Below, piece after piece: positions 10,865-21,942 of a DNA stretch of 64,000 nucleotides. Positions within the stretch are counted from its first letter, which is position 1. The number at the start of each line of letters is the position of its first letter. The stretch is from Choristoneura fumiferana. Lineage: Eukaryota > Arthropoda > Insecta > Lepidoptera > Tortricidae. The notes under the pieces were generated by a model that had not been told where the DNA came from, did no database searches, and saw only the letters and a list, made by a program, of their open reading frames with translations. Location: positions 10,599,175 through 10,663,174 of the forward strand of contig NC_133473.1 in NCBI RefSeq assembly GCF_025370935.1. The letters run 5' to 3'. A program made the translations under genes and the position numbers.

Positions 10865-11075
10865 AATTTAGCATATGCGGATCGGTGGGCCAAAGTTTTC
10901 ACCGATTGAATTTCATGTAACGGACACCGGAGCTGAGGCAGACCTAGAAGGATTTGGTGAGATGGTTTCCACCGTTTCCGGTAAGACTGGCAAGATTTGG
11001 ATAAAAGTAGAGACGAGTGAAAGAAAAAAGGGGAGGCTTTTAACCAGCAGTGAGACATACTAAAAGTTAAATCAA
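10865..11075 (+). mobile_element. RTE-like LINE 3' end, decayed
   Basis: Ends aaaaaaggggaggcttttaa, ccagcagtgagacatactaa, a diverged form of the GGGGAGGCC...CCCAGCAGTGGGAC end shared by the RTE-like LINE and SINE S1. The 62-codon frame starting at 10875 lies inside it and is probably LINE-derived. Confidence 0.5.
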
Positions 11076-11162
11076 AATTAAATTTAGCATATTGTTTGTT
11101 TTTTCTATAACTTAAACATTTGTAATACTCTGATTTCACCACTCTCTGTTAAGTTTCTGTTA

Positions 11163-11215
11163 TCTAAGTATGATGCCGTCTTTGTTTGTCTTGTTCGATT
11201 AAGAAGAGACGGTTG
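11163..11215. repeat. Piece of MITE M2 (centre)
   Basis: gatgccgtctttgtttgtct, tgttcgattaagaagagacg matches the centre of the hairpin at 19440-19541 (two arms of 'gatgccgtctctgttt'). Confidence 0.5.
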
Positions 11216-11224
11216 GTATATATA

Positions 11225-11385
11225 ATATAAAATAGCTGAAACTAAATAAAGTCAAAGTCAAAATTTCTTTATTCAATTTAGGCTATAACAAGCACTTATG
11301 AATGTCAAGAAAAATCTACCACCGGTTCGGAAAAACCTCTGCTGAGAAGAATCCGGCAAGAAACTCAACGAGGTATATATTTTTT
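11225..11385 (-). mobile_element. LINE 3' end (AATAAAG...CTTTGACTTT type)
   Basis: On the - strand it carries GAGTTTCTTGCCGGATTCTT, CTCAGCAGAGG, ACCGGTGGTAGA, and ends AATAAAGAAATTTTGACTTT. This is a familiar lepidopteran non-LTR 3' end. Confidence 0.6.
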
Positions 11386-12159
11386 TTTTTTAAAACAGAT
11401 TTACAATATTATTAAATGATATGTATACATCACAAGTATTTAACACAACTTTATTTTTAACACAGTAGGTTCGCTATTTGAAGGGATCGCTAATGCGGAT
11501 CGGAATTATTTCCAAATATCCCTGTCCATGATATAATCATTAACTTTATAATACGCCTTTGATATTAATGTCTTCTTGACAATAGATCTGAATTTTGTAT
11601 CCGTTTCATTTGTAATACGGTATTGTAAAACAGGTTCTTAGTTTAAAAATTTTGAAATATAACTATTGGCAGCTTATTCATTATGGCGGCTAAACAAACT
11701 AAAATTCGTTGAGAGTGATGGTTTCAAGCAGTGTCAACCAGGGCTTTTGAATTTCTTTAATTAGTTTGTGTGCGCCGGGACCCCATGGATCTTGTATCTA
11801 AATCATGCTTCTTCAGCTTTTTATTGTCAAGTGTCATACTCATGAATCAAAAAGTTGGTAAAGGTTTCAATAAAATGAGTTCTGCAATAGATCTTAAAGC
11901 CAAGCACAAAAAATACAATAGAAAATCATACTTGTAAAATCAAACAATCAGACGTGAATGACATTGGCTTGTTATAATAAAAGTACTTTGATTATGCGTT
12001 AATATGCGTTAGTATTTAATATTTTCAAGATGCATGGCATTTATAAGAGATCACTTATTTTTACATTTTATTGGAACCTGTGAAAAAGTACGTAAATGAT
12101 GATAATATCGAATAACTATATTTTTTTTTAGTTTAAATTCAATAAAGCAATTTAATTTA
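11386..12159. other. No gene seen
   Basis: AT-rich, no supported feature. Confidence 0.45.
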
Positions 12160-12323
12160 TCTTATATAGATAAATACATACTTAAATAAATATTGAACAT
12201 CCAAGACCCGAGAACAAACATTCGTATTATTCATACAAATATCCGCCCCGGCCGGGAATCGAACCTGGAACGTCAAGCTCCGTAGTCAGGCAGGTTTTTT
12301 AACCACTTAGCCATCCGGTCGTC
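12160..12323 (-). mobile_element. tRNA-derived SINE S2
   Basis: On the - strand it begins GACGACCGGATGGCTAAGTG, with an A box (TGGCTAAGTGG) and a B box (GGTTCGATTCC), then 'cggatatttgtatgaataat' and a 'tatttaagtatgtatttatc' tail. This is a well-known lepidopteran SINE pattern. The head resembles a tRNA, but the anticodon arm and flanks show a SINE, not a functional tRNA gene. Confidence 0.8.
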
Positions 12324-12461
12324 AAATAATATGTTTAGTGAGTTTTCAAAAGTTTATACAGAAACGGATAAAGTTTATAATGTTAATAATGTGTATATAA
12401 TGTTTGTATTTATAATGTCATGTCTTCTATAAATTTATTTCAAACGTATATTTGAACAATA

Positions 12462-12512
12462 AATGGCCATAAACGGTACAGTGACCACAAACGGTACTTA
12501 TGCCCTATCCAA
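12462..12512 (+). repeat. Short repeat shared with 8985-9075
   Basis: Same ggcca/acggtact/gccctat pattern as the upstream copy. Confidence 0.35.
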
Positions 12513-13250
12513 AATATAGTACTAACTCGTAAAGATTTGAAAATATCTTTACATTTGAGCTTAATTAACAAAACATCACATGTCAGTGAAAACAACTGAA
12601 TTATGCCCGAACATGCTCATGTCATTCATTACTTTCAGCTGTGAATGCAGAATAATGTTTGAATAGACAACAGTACATGACCAAGCGATGAAGGTAGACA
12701 TTTGATTTTCCCGCTCGCCTCGTTAGTGAGTTTAATGCGCCGCCTGCAGCGATGCTCGTTTTATTATGCTAACGGGCGTTGTAATATTTTGAGTACGTCA
12801 ACGGTGGTGACACGATGCATATTTAAACAATGGCGTAGCGTCGTGAGATTCCCACGAAATTGTTGCACCATTAAGCGACACTTCAGATAAAAGCGCAAGG
12901 GACGCAGCGCCGCGTCTCGATGCAACACTTTAGCTTCCTGTTCGCTCTCTTATTTATCTGTAATTCCTGAAAATTTTAAAAGGATGCCATCATTATCGTG
13001 CAACTACGGTCTTAATTTTGCTAACGTTTACTTTTTAAGTTCGTGGCGTCTTGGGCATGTAACTAAAACTTTGATGATTTACATTTATTAGTTTTGAAAT
13101 TGACACAAATAAATATTTGCTGAATTATATTTTTTAACATCACTGATACATTATTTAAAACAGTTGGATAACTTATTGAGTTAACTACTACCAACAACCG
13201 ATTGGAAAACAATCCCAAACAATGACGAGGTGAATCTGTTTATAAGAAAA
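12513..13250. other. No gene seen
   Basis: Some GC-richer sequence at 12690-12950 but no splice-bounded frame. Confidence 0.4.
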
Positions 13251-13257
13251 CTCTTAC

Positions 13258-13354
13258 CCTTGTTTCCTTCGAAAGTGAAGTGATCATTGAGAAAATCGGG
13301 TGGAGATCCATTCGGCGGAGGCGGATGCCTTTGACAGTCGGGACACATCGCGAC
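13258..13354 (-). CDS. Possible single coding exon of an unidentified gene
   Basis: On the - strand a 97-nt segment runs from an AG (..cgttcag) to a strong donor (AAGG|GTAAGAG). In phase 0 it reads VAMCPDCQRHPP, then a short PPNGSPPDF stretch and NDHFTFEGNK, with no stop. The CxxC pair, the proline run and GC-biased codons look like protein coding. Against it: the acceptor has a poor pyrimidine tract and no partner exons were found nearby. The protein is not recognised; if real, it is an internal exon of a gene with long introns. Confidence 0.3.
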
Positions 13355-13359
13355 CTGAA

Positions 13360-16300
13360 CGATTTACATATTACGTGACACTTTTGCTGAGCTCGCCATT
13401 GACTTCGCTCTGATAGACTGAGACATCGAACACATTATTGTTTTTCGCATATAACCCACCATTCCGAGTACCCTTCAAGGGTAAAATGTTTTTTTATTGC
13501 CCCTACTGAAAATTCTATGAGTGATCTTGAGCTTTCGTAACGTTTAGGTGTTCTTTTGTTACGTTTCCTTTTCTGCTGCGAATACCGAATGCCACAGGTA
13601 CATACTGTGTAACGTTGCCTCGCTTTATAAATAGAAATCTCGCATAATTTTGTTCGTGCTAAACAATATTGATTAAATTATGTTAAGACATGTTACGCTG
13701 CAGGGCGCGCCGAGATTAAATTATTTAACATAAAATGGAGGTGACTTTGATATCTCACAGGGTTTACACCCTCGAAAATTACGTGGCGTGCTTATGTCAT
13801 TACATTACCGTAATAGTATTTAGAGATCGCTCTTTACTTGACACCTTTGATGCCATTTCTCCTAATGCCTTAAGTTGGCAAAGTCATTTTCAGTACCTTT
13901 CACTAATTCAACAAAAACATAAGCATAGCGAAAACAAAACTCTTATAAAATATACTTAGAACTTGGAACTGCTTTTTACTAATCCAATTTACCTCTTAAA
14001 TATTGTTTAATTAATATCCCATTAGGTACAATACGACTTAAAATAAAATAGTGGCACGAATTTTGAATAAAATTTCTTAGTAGATATGTCAAGAATTTTC
14101 AAAAAGAGTAAGTACAGTTCATAATCAACATTTCATGACCAACTTTCCCACTGCAATGTCAGTACACAATTTAGTTTATATTGCGAGAAACTCTCGACCT
14201 AAGTTCAACTGCATTTGCTTAAAACTAGTAAATATTTAAAGCTTAAACTCTAGCCAATTAAGCAACGGCGATAGTATTGCCCCGAGAAAACTTTCTCAAG
14301 AGTCATGCTTAGTATTCCGTGAATATAGCCGGGAGCTAATTGCCTTTTAATTAATTAATAAAACCAAGTCTTTCCACAACGCAGGTAGGCAACAAAACGA
14401 GTACCTATTTATCAGGCCTACTTAGTCGCTACTTTCCTAGATATTATGCATGTTATCGTCTGCTTTTAAACACAATTTGATAACCAACCTAACAAAAACA
14501 TTTTAATTGCGAATGTAAATATTAACGAAGGACGTTACAAACCGACAAATTCGGCGAAATAAAATGAACATTTTTTACATCCAACGCTGATTGCCGGTGC
14601 ATCTGTAATTTGTTTTCGCTATAATATCACCCTAGTCGATAGCTGCGTTCCATTCGGATGCAGACCAATTGATGGTGTCGGGTATTTTTTAACTATCCCA
14701 GCACAAGATAGATGGCACGCAACCAATTTAGAACACGACATTGTACTGGTCGCGCGGAACGGCGGGCCGACGAGTCGTCCATTTGTTGTTGCTTCGATGT
14801 CCGGCCATCAGCTCTGTTTAATTGAGCTATTTGTGCAGTGCCCGTACAACTGCACAACGTAACTTTATGTGGAACTACTGATTCACGAATCAAATGTTTG
14901 TGTTAAACGTTCTAGTAATGAAAGCAGAATAGTACCTACCTACCTAGTGGCAATACCTAATAGTTCTAATAGGTAATAATAACATTCGCTTCATTTTTGT
15001 GTACCACCAAAACCAAATTAACTGAATCACAAACCTATACGATTACAATTAATAATTAATATGACGATGTTTAGAAATAAATATAAAGTCTTTTTTTAAA
15101 TTATTATGCCTTTGTATAGATAGAAATCCAAAAAAACTAAAAAGGCACTCGATTTATATTTTGGACGGTATATATTAGGTATTATTTATGATTACTTTTT
15201 AAAATTATTCTTAAGTAACATAAAATCAACTCGAGTTCAACGTTTATCTTCATAGACTCACCTTGGTACCAGAGAAACAAAGAAAATAGAAATAGGTATG
15301 TTTTGTACCGAAGAGAAAAAACGAAACGGGTTGCTTGGTGTTGCTTACTGTGGAACTCTCCGGGGAGCCACATAATTTCGAGAGCTTAACAAACGACCGG
15401 GATAACACATGGCTTCCCCGAGAATATCTTCCAGTTTTCATACGGACCAAATAGGTTTTGCTAAGAAACTATGTACCTACGATGTAAAGACATAACAGAA
15501 GAAAATTTGAAAGGGGTTCTTGCATGGAGCATCAAATACAAATGTTTACATTATCATGATTTATCGAAAAGAGTTATCCTGTCTCTAACTCGTATGAATC
15601 AATTAGAAGTCTTTAGGACGAAATGTAGAAAAAATTATGAGTAAAGGTTTACAGTTCTGAAAGTCATATTTTATAAAAACGCCTGGTGATTTAGTTGGAT
15701 ACTAATTGAATTTAGCAAGCATGTCAAATTGCGCCATTTAAAATGGGTATATAGGGACCCACATTAATAACTTAAATAAATAATATGTTGTACTTATTAT
15801 GAAATTCTGTTTGAGTAACGAGAATAATATAACATTAAATTTTTTTCTTCTGTTTACAATGTTTAAATCAGTTTCCAAGTTTTAATTTACTTTTATTTAA
15901 TATACTATGTGACTATGTGTATTTATACGTCATTGTCTCATCAAAAACATTTATTGTTGTCGAAAACAACTATTTCCACATTAATCTTTTCAACTTCTTT
16001 GCATTATTTTGTCTAACGAGTCATTAAAGTTAATGTTTTAATTATAAACAACCAGCCAGCAACCATCATTGGCAGCAATTGAGCCGAAGTCAACTGAACT
16101 TCCGGGAACTAGCAGGAAGATTTGATCGTTCTTCCAAACTACTGGCTGCAGTCTTGGAAGTCTAGATGCTGTCAGAACAACTTCTTGTTCATTTAGTCGA
16201 AACTTTGATAGTTTTCCGCCTGATTTCGGATTGTTGCAAATTTACTGCGGCACCTAAGCGGGTCGCAGCAATCACAAAGGCTCTAAATTAAATTACTGCA

Positions 16301-17020
16301 CAGACTCATACAATACGAGTAGAATGTTTGTTTGTTTTTCTTTTTCTGCCATTTTCGTCATTATTATGCAATTTTTGATGCAATAGGAAATTGTTGGCGG
16401 GTTTGTTTAATGTGTTTTATTAGGGTAGGTAACGCAGTAATCGTAGGGCAAGGATTGTGTTCACTTCCATAACATTTTTGTTATTCTAAGGACTCCGTTT
16501 AGCATACTATTATTTATAGGAAAAATATAATTTAGCTGGAAGAGATCCCTTATTAGAGACAAGTTTGCCTTTGTACGCAGAGATAGCTCTGCTTTTATTT
16601 TAAATATTTTATGTGCAAAAAAGAATTCACATACATGCAGGCTTAAATACTTTACATATTAGCTATAAAACTGTTTATAAACATTCTCTTGCGCAACGAC
16701 ACAGCAAGAACCTTTAAAGATTCTCAATCAATATATCTTTTCGGCTAAATATTGAAATGAAATTTAACATTACATGATGTTCAATGAGTCTCATACATTC
16801 AAACTTTATAAGTCATGCAAATATTGAGATTTCCCTAATGTTTCATTTGTCAAACTGTTTCATTTCCCAATTCACAATTTTCTCTGAAACCATAGTTTTT
16901 TCCTAACTTTCAGAAAAGGAACCTAACATAACCTACTGTGTTCTAAAAAACCTAAAAAAATTGTAGTTTCGAAGAAAATTGAGAGTTGTGATATAAAACA
17001 ATTTGGCAAATGAAACATTT
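13360..17020. other. Long region without a supported gene
   Basis: AT-rich. An open frame on the - strand at 16038-16241 and one at 14693-14893 were looked at and not accepted. No complete repeats recognised, apart from sequence of possible old repeat origin around 15970-16060. Confidence 0.4.
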
Positions 17021-17024
17021 TTTA

Positions 17025-17300
17025 CTACTTGGCCGCTGGCAGCGGGCATCGCTTGCGGGCCAGCTCCAGTCTCACACTTGCCTTCCCGCCGAACAATGCG
17101 CGTTCATATGCTAAATCTTTCAGCATTCATTCCGTGAAGCTGTGGAACGAGTTGCCTTTGCACATTAGGGAGTCCCCGTCTGTGGCCTCGTTAAGGGATA
17201 GATTGAAGAAACTGTGGAAGTAGTCCTATTCTTTTTATTTTTATGTATTGTTTATTCATAATGTGTAAGTGTGTATCGTGTCCAGGTAAATAGTAAGTAT
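17025..17300 (+). mobile_element. Jockey/CR1-like LINE, C-terminal end of the reverse transcriptase ORF
   Basis: The frame 17029-17223 contains SFSIHSVKLWNELPLHIRES, then a typical serine/basic ending (LRDRLKKLWK-stop). This matches the extreme C-terminus of many Jockey/CR1-type ORF2 proteins. It is followed by a short 3' region and a TA-rich run. No upstream RT domain, so it is 5'-truncated. Confidence 0.75.
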
Positions 17301-17334
17301 ATTATATATGTATATATATATTTGTATGATATAT

Positions 17335-17470
17335 ATTTTTGTCATACCCGTGTGGTGTCGGGTTAGAACAACACCTCTCCATTTCTTCCGTGATCATGTC
17401 GTAAGAGGCGACAAAGGATATAGGTTAAGGTATACCGTAGGCGACAGGCTAGCAACCTGTCACTATTGTA
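17335..17470 (+). repeat. Interspersed repeat D fragment
   Basis: cgtgtggtgtcgggttagaa, 'catgtcgtaagaggcgacaa' and 'gtaggcgacaggctagcaac' are phrases of a common lepidopteran repeat, probably LINE-derived. Confidence 0.5.
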
Positions 17471-17989
17471 CTGTTTTTGTCAAACTTTAAACCTAAAATT
17501 CATTGATGTATTAAACTGAAGACAACATTGCCAAACAAAATCCCCTTCAAAGAATGTCCGAACTATTTATTTGTTTGTGTAACAAATAAAATCATTAAAA
17601 TTAATTAAAAGAATACGTGACGAAATTTGAACCTAGTCTTTACTAAGTTACAGTTGAATTTCGCTAGCGGCCATATTCCACAATTAATAAAAATATTTAC
17701 GTGTGCGTAGAAACACTGATCCCACCACAAGCAATTTAGAAATAGCTTTAAAATTAATTTAAATCAATATTTCTCTCTGAATATTAGAATTTAATAGAAA
17801 AAATAACAAATACTCACTGAAACTATGATATTCCATCAGATTTTTTCCGTTTTCGCGAGTGATTTTGTCACTTTTTAAAGACACGTGGGCATCGTTACAC
17901 TTGTACTGACAACAACGTACTGAGAAAAAAGAAGACCACATTTACCAAAGTGGCGCTCATTTGGCTCGGACATATTCGGACGCGCGAAT

Positions 17990-18262
17990 GTGGATCTACA
18001 GTTTAATACATCAGTGCTAAAATTGCTAAAAGTGGCTCCGAAGCGGTAACGTTTCGTGTGCTCTGCCTATCCCATTTGGGAATACAGGCGTGATGTTTGT
18101 GTGTATGTAGGTATATTTATTTCTTCTCACTGTGCATAAATTACTGTTCGCCTATCTTTGAGTTTTCCTTGCTTGTTTAGGTTAGCTCTTTTGGTTTTGT
18201 TGTTTTCTTTTTGTATTATTTTGTGTTTTATGTACAATAAAGTATTAACATACATACATTTG
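17990..18262 (+). mobile_element. LINE 3' end (CTCTGCCTA...ACAATAAAGTATT type)
   Basis: Carries gtgctctgcctatcccattt, 'gggaatacaggcgtgatgtt', and ends with 'tatgtacaataaagtatt' then an ATAC run. It reads as the 3' UTR of a non-LTR element with its own AATAAA. Confidence 0.5.
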
Positions 18263-19420
18263 GGAATATTATTTCTGCAAAAAGGAAGGATACCACCTTT
18301 TAAGCTTCAGTTGATAAAATCAACTGCGCTCAATGGTAAATGAGTAATTTGCCCCGCCTATGTTTGTGAGCATTAGGCAGGTGAGAACTGAGAAGGCCAT
18401 TACAACGCCAAGGATAGGTGACAGGGTTTGGGGGTCTGCGGTGCGAGACAGGTGTCCCGTTGCTGCCACAATAAATAGCTATTTACCAGAGACAACGCCG
18501 CGAACTATCTGATCAAAATAGAGTAGGCAGGCCTTAGTGATTTAGCCGTGTTCTAGATAGACTCAGTTTTGTTTATTTATTTATAAAATATTTTTAGTAA
18601 TCTAGAAATACATATTAATGCAATTTTGTTACGCCCCTGTATTGGTTGTCGCTCTACATGTCAACGTTGAACTTTTATTTCTGCATAATTCTTAAATTGA
18701 TAAAAAAATTTAACCCTATTTGATTTGGATCTATTTGAATCATCATGTAGATAATAACTGTTACTTCTTTTTGGGAAATAGGCAATAAGACTACATACGT
18801 TAACCCAAATAGGTACCTAACTAACTAGTTGTATGGGGTGGGACGGCTAACTTAACGTGGAATAATCCAAGATTCACTGCGAAAGAGTTCCGCAGTGGTG
18901 GCGTGCGTGATTCAGATTCTTTGGCTGTGTAGCCCGGATAATAATAATGCAACTAGTAACTATAATACAAATTAGAGGACATTTACTGAAATTGAACATG
19001 TTGAAAACGAAACGGAAGCTCAGAGCTCTGTTATACAACATTGTACTCTATATGAAACTATCTAGGACAACCCTGGGCTAATACCTACTGTTTGTTTACT
19101 CGTAATAATTAGATGAGTAGATAATAATCCTTTACTTGGCAAATACTCTGACCAGGGGTACTACCTAGGTATAAAAAACTGAAATGCACTTTAGTTTTTG
19201 GATTCCTGGTCGAGCTTACTAAAGTATGGTATGTCGTGGATAATGAAAGATTTTTTGGTTTTCTTAGTTCTATTGTTATCCCAAAGTCACCATATAAAAA
19301 TTGCAGATGCCACAATCGCCTTTCACTGTTAATCCTCACTTAAAAATGGTATTAGATGCATCTGCAAGCGAGTGGCGCCTAACCCAAACATCCTATTAAA
19401 ATCATCTTCATTTTAAAACA
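18263..19420. other. No gene seen
   Basis: A GC-richer segment (18350-18560) has no supportable exon; the rest is AT-rich. Confidence 0.4.
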
Positions 19421-19560
19421 CTAATGGTGAAACAGGCCATCGATAAGTTTATGCTAGAGATCAATGTGATGCTGTCTCTGTTTACTCGGACGAAACAAAC
19501 AGAGACGGCATCACAGATATCTGCAACATCAAACTTATCAATGAATGGTGAAACAGAGCC
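19421..19560. mobile_element. MITE M2 hairpin
   Basis: Arms gataagttt...tgtgatgctgtctctgttt and aaacaaacagagacggcatcaca...aaacttatc pair over about 45 bp (19440-19541). The end phrase aatggtgaaacag(a/g)gcc occurs at both 19423-19438 and 19544-19560 in the same orientation. Pieces of the same family: 11163-11215 and 35200-35243. Confidence 0.75.
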
Positions 19561-19599
19561 TTAGTGTTTAAGCGCTGGCCTTTATGCCATATTTCTAAA

Positions 19600-19850
19600 A
19601 ACATCTGAAGGCCTCTTCCAAATACTCTCTCGTAAAGACGTGAGTAAATGGAAAGCCTACTGTAATTCTCTCCGCATCTGTCTCTGTGGCCACGGCGCCC
19701 CGCGGACGCTCCGACCGGAAGGTGTTCTCAATTTGTCGTCCGGAATGAGATTGTCGCCGCTTTCTGTATTAAGTGGCTTTTACATTTCACTTTACGTGGC
19801 TCGGCTTCGATTTAAATCAAGCGAATACTTAAATAAAATGTGGAAGGTAT
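19600..19850. other. GC-richer patch, coding status undecided
   Basis: Both strands are open for 45-70 codons across 19640-19830, with CpG-rich middle sequence. No frame has both a convincing acceptor and donor, so I do not call a gene. Confidence 0.3.
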
Positions 19851-19861
19851 AAACAGTAAAA

Positions 19862-19930
19862 AAAAATGGTCAAGTGCGAGTCGGACTCATACATGAAGGG
19901 TCCCGTAAACAGTTCAGTAAAAGTTTTTCT
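19862..19930 (+). repeat. Interspersed repeat fragment (GTGCGAGTCGGACT type)
   Basis: tggtcaagtgcgagtcggac followed by tcatacatgaagggtcccgt is a common lepidopteran repeat phrase. Confidence 0.5.
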
Positions 19931-20281
19931 TAAAATTCTTCTAATATAAGTTTTTTTGCTGACTGAACTTTATGCCCCTGGTTACCAAAGTACTCGTCAA
20001 TACGAATCAAATGAGTCCAAACTTGATGCGTTCGTGTCGTTTATCACAGAGGTCCTATAGTCACCCGCTAGCTTTATCATCAGATCAACTCCATGTCATA
20101 ATAATATTGCATTGTCATCGGATTTATATTATGGATTTAGATTACTTATACAAATTTGAGTTGAAAGATTCCACCCGAGCAAACATAGTTACATTACACT
20201 GCAAATAAATATAAAGCTTGTAATAAGTTTTCTTTATATATATAAAGAAAAATATGAGTTAAACAATAAGAACGAAATCAT

Positions 20282-21498
20282 TACCGTAAAATGGGATGAG
20301 AAGGGACGAAATCGAAGTTCAAACCTGGATAAAAAAATATTTTTATATGTGGCACATTGATTTATATAAAAAAAAGTGTTCCGGATGTATGAATTTTAGT
20401 TTGTCATTGATAATTTGTTGTTTTATTTCATAGTTTCAACGATAACACATAATAGTAGGCAATCCCATCTCACCCCGTAGTTGGGGTTAGAAGGGATTTC
20501 AATGGGGTGAAATGGGAAAATTGCTAGGGTTGACACTTTCGGATTATGACAACTTGACTTATCAAGAGAATATTTTATTTGTGTAGCAAAATTATGTTTT
20601 ATATGTACTCCTGTCCTACATAAAACCATTTAATGTTTTCTGTAAGTTTATGACATATTTTTATGACGTATAGTTTTTTAGATATTTTTTTTAATTGCTA
20701 TAGTCTATATGGAATTGGTAAAAAAAAATTGCACCATCTGTCTAAAACAATGTCTGTAATGTGCCGAAAAATCAATCAAAACACGAAAAAAGGATCGCAG
20801 AAAGTAAATGCATGTTACCCCAAATTTAACTCGAGCGAAGCCGCGGGAAAAAGCTAGTTTTAATATAAAATGTTTATTTAATTTGCAATTTCTTCAACTT
20901 CTCCAATACTTTAATAATTTTTTTTTAATAATATTTACATGATACAATTATTATAATTACGTCACTTTTGACTACTCATGTAAATTGACAACCCTGAACT
21001 ACAAACACCAACTCCCCTCTCTATCATTTCGGTACACCCCATTCGTTACACCAACTCTCCCCATTCATGACCCAACTGTCCCCGTTTTCGTCCCAACTTA
21101 CCCCTCAATATATGCCTACTCACCCCATAAAAATCCTCAAATGCGGTTGAATCGTTTTCTATGACAAAACCAATATAAATAAGGAAAATATAACTTATGT
21201 TTTTCTGTTCATTAACACTTACTTTGGCAAATTTCACATAAAAACGAAGTTAATTTCAAACAAAAATCCACCGCTTTCGAGCATCAACTTCGACAGTGAA
21301 TTTGTGTTTTAAAATTGTATGATTTGGCAAGTATCGTTCATCAAAGGTTGCCAAAAGAAGAAAAAATATGTCTAAAAATATAATCAAATTACTTTAAGAG
21401 CATCATGAGCCCGAAAATTAACGTAGCTATTGAAAAAAGAAATTCTGGATTCGCATCCTTGCTCCCCCCGCATTTCCTACTCAACCCGTTTTACGGTA
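20282..21498. mobile_element. 1.2-kb DNA transposon with GGGGTGA-type subterminal repeats
   Basis: The left end TACCGTAAAATGGGATGAG pairs with the right end CTCAACCCGTTTTACGGTA. Inside, left-half motifs such as GGGGTGAAATGGG (near 20505) mirror right-half motifs such as caccccat, ctccccattc and ctcacccc (21030-21130). No transposase ORF, so non-autonomous. A repeat-A end (gcgaagccgcgggaaaaag, about 20835) lies inside. Confidence 0.65.
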
Positions 21499-21942
21499 CC
21501 ACTAACAGTGTACCCGTATCACTTAATACCTAGGTATGGGGCATCTGTTTAATTTCACATGAAAGCAGATAGTTTCATTTAACAATGTGCTAAAGTTATC
21601 AGGGCATATGGTACTAATCCGAGGCTTTGAATATCAAATACCACTGATATAAACAGGGAAAGGAACCAAACATTCGAACAGTGACTTCTATTTACCAAGA
21701 CTAACAACATTAACGCCAGTGCAATAAAATCACGTTACGTACAATGGACATGTTTATTTTTGTAGCAAACAATATTGACCACGACGATTCTTGAACCACC
21801 TTTTCTGGGCTTAAGTGCTAACAACAAAAACAGGTTTAATTATACCGGTACCCGGCACTCTGTAGAAGCAGTGATGCGATAGCATGCGGCGGATTCGCCA
21901 CGTCTAATCTTATAATAATTATCAGTTATTTAATTCTCTACA

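Noticed and set aside
10875..11063. 62-codon + strand frame as a host gene
   Set aside because: It lies within sequence ending in an RTE-like 3' end (ggggaggcttttaaccagca), so it is treated as LINE-derived.
16038..16241. 67-codon open frame on the - strand (ending AANDGCWLVVYN-stop)
   Set aside because: No ATG, no pyrimidine-rich acceptor, and open stretches of this length are expected by chance in a 64-kb window.
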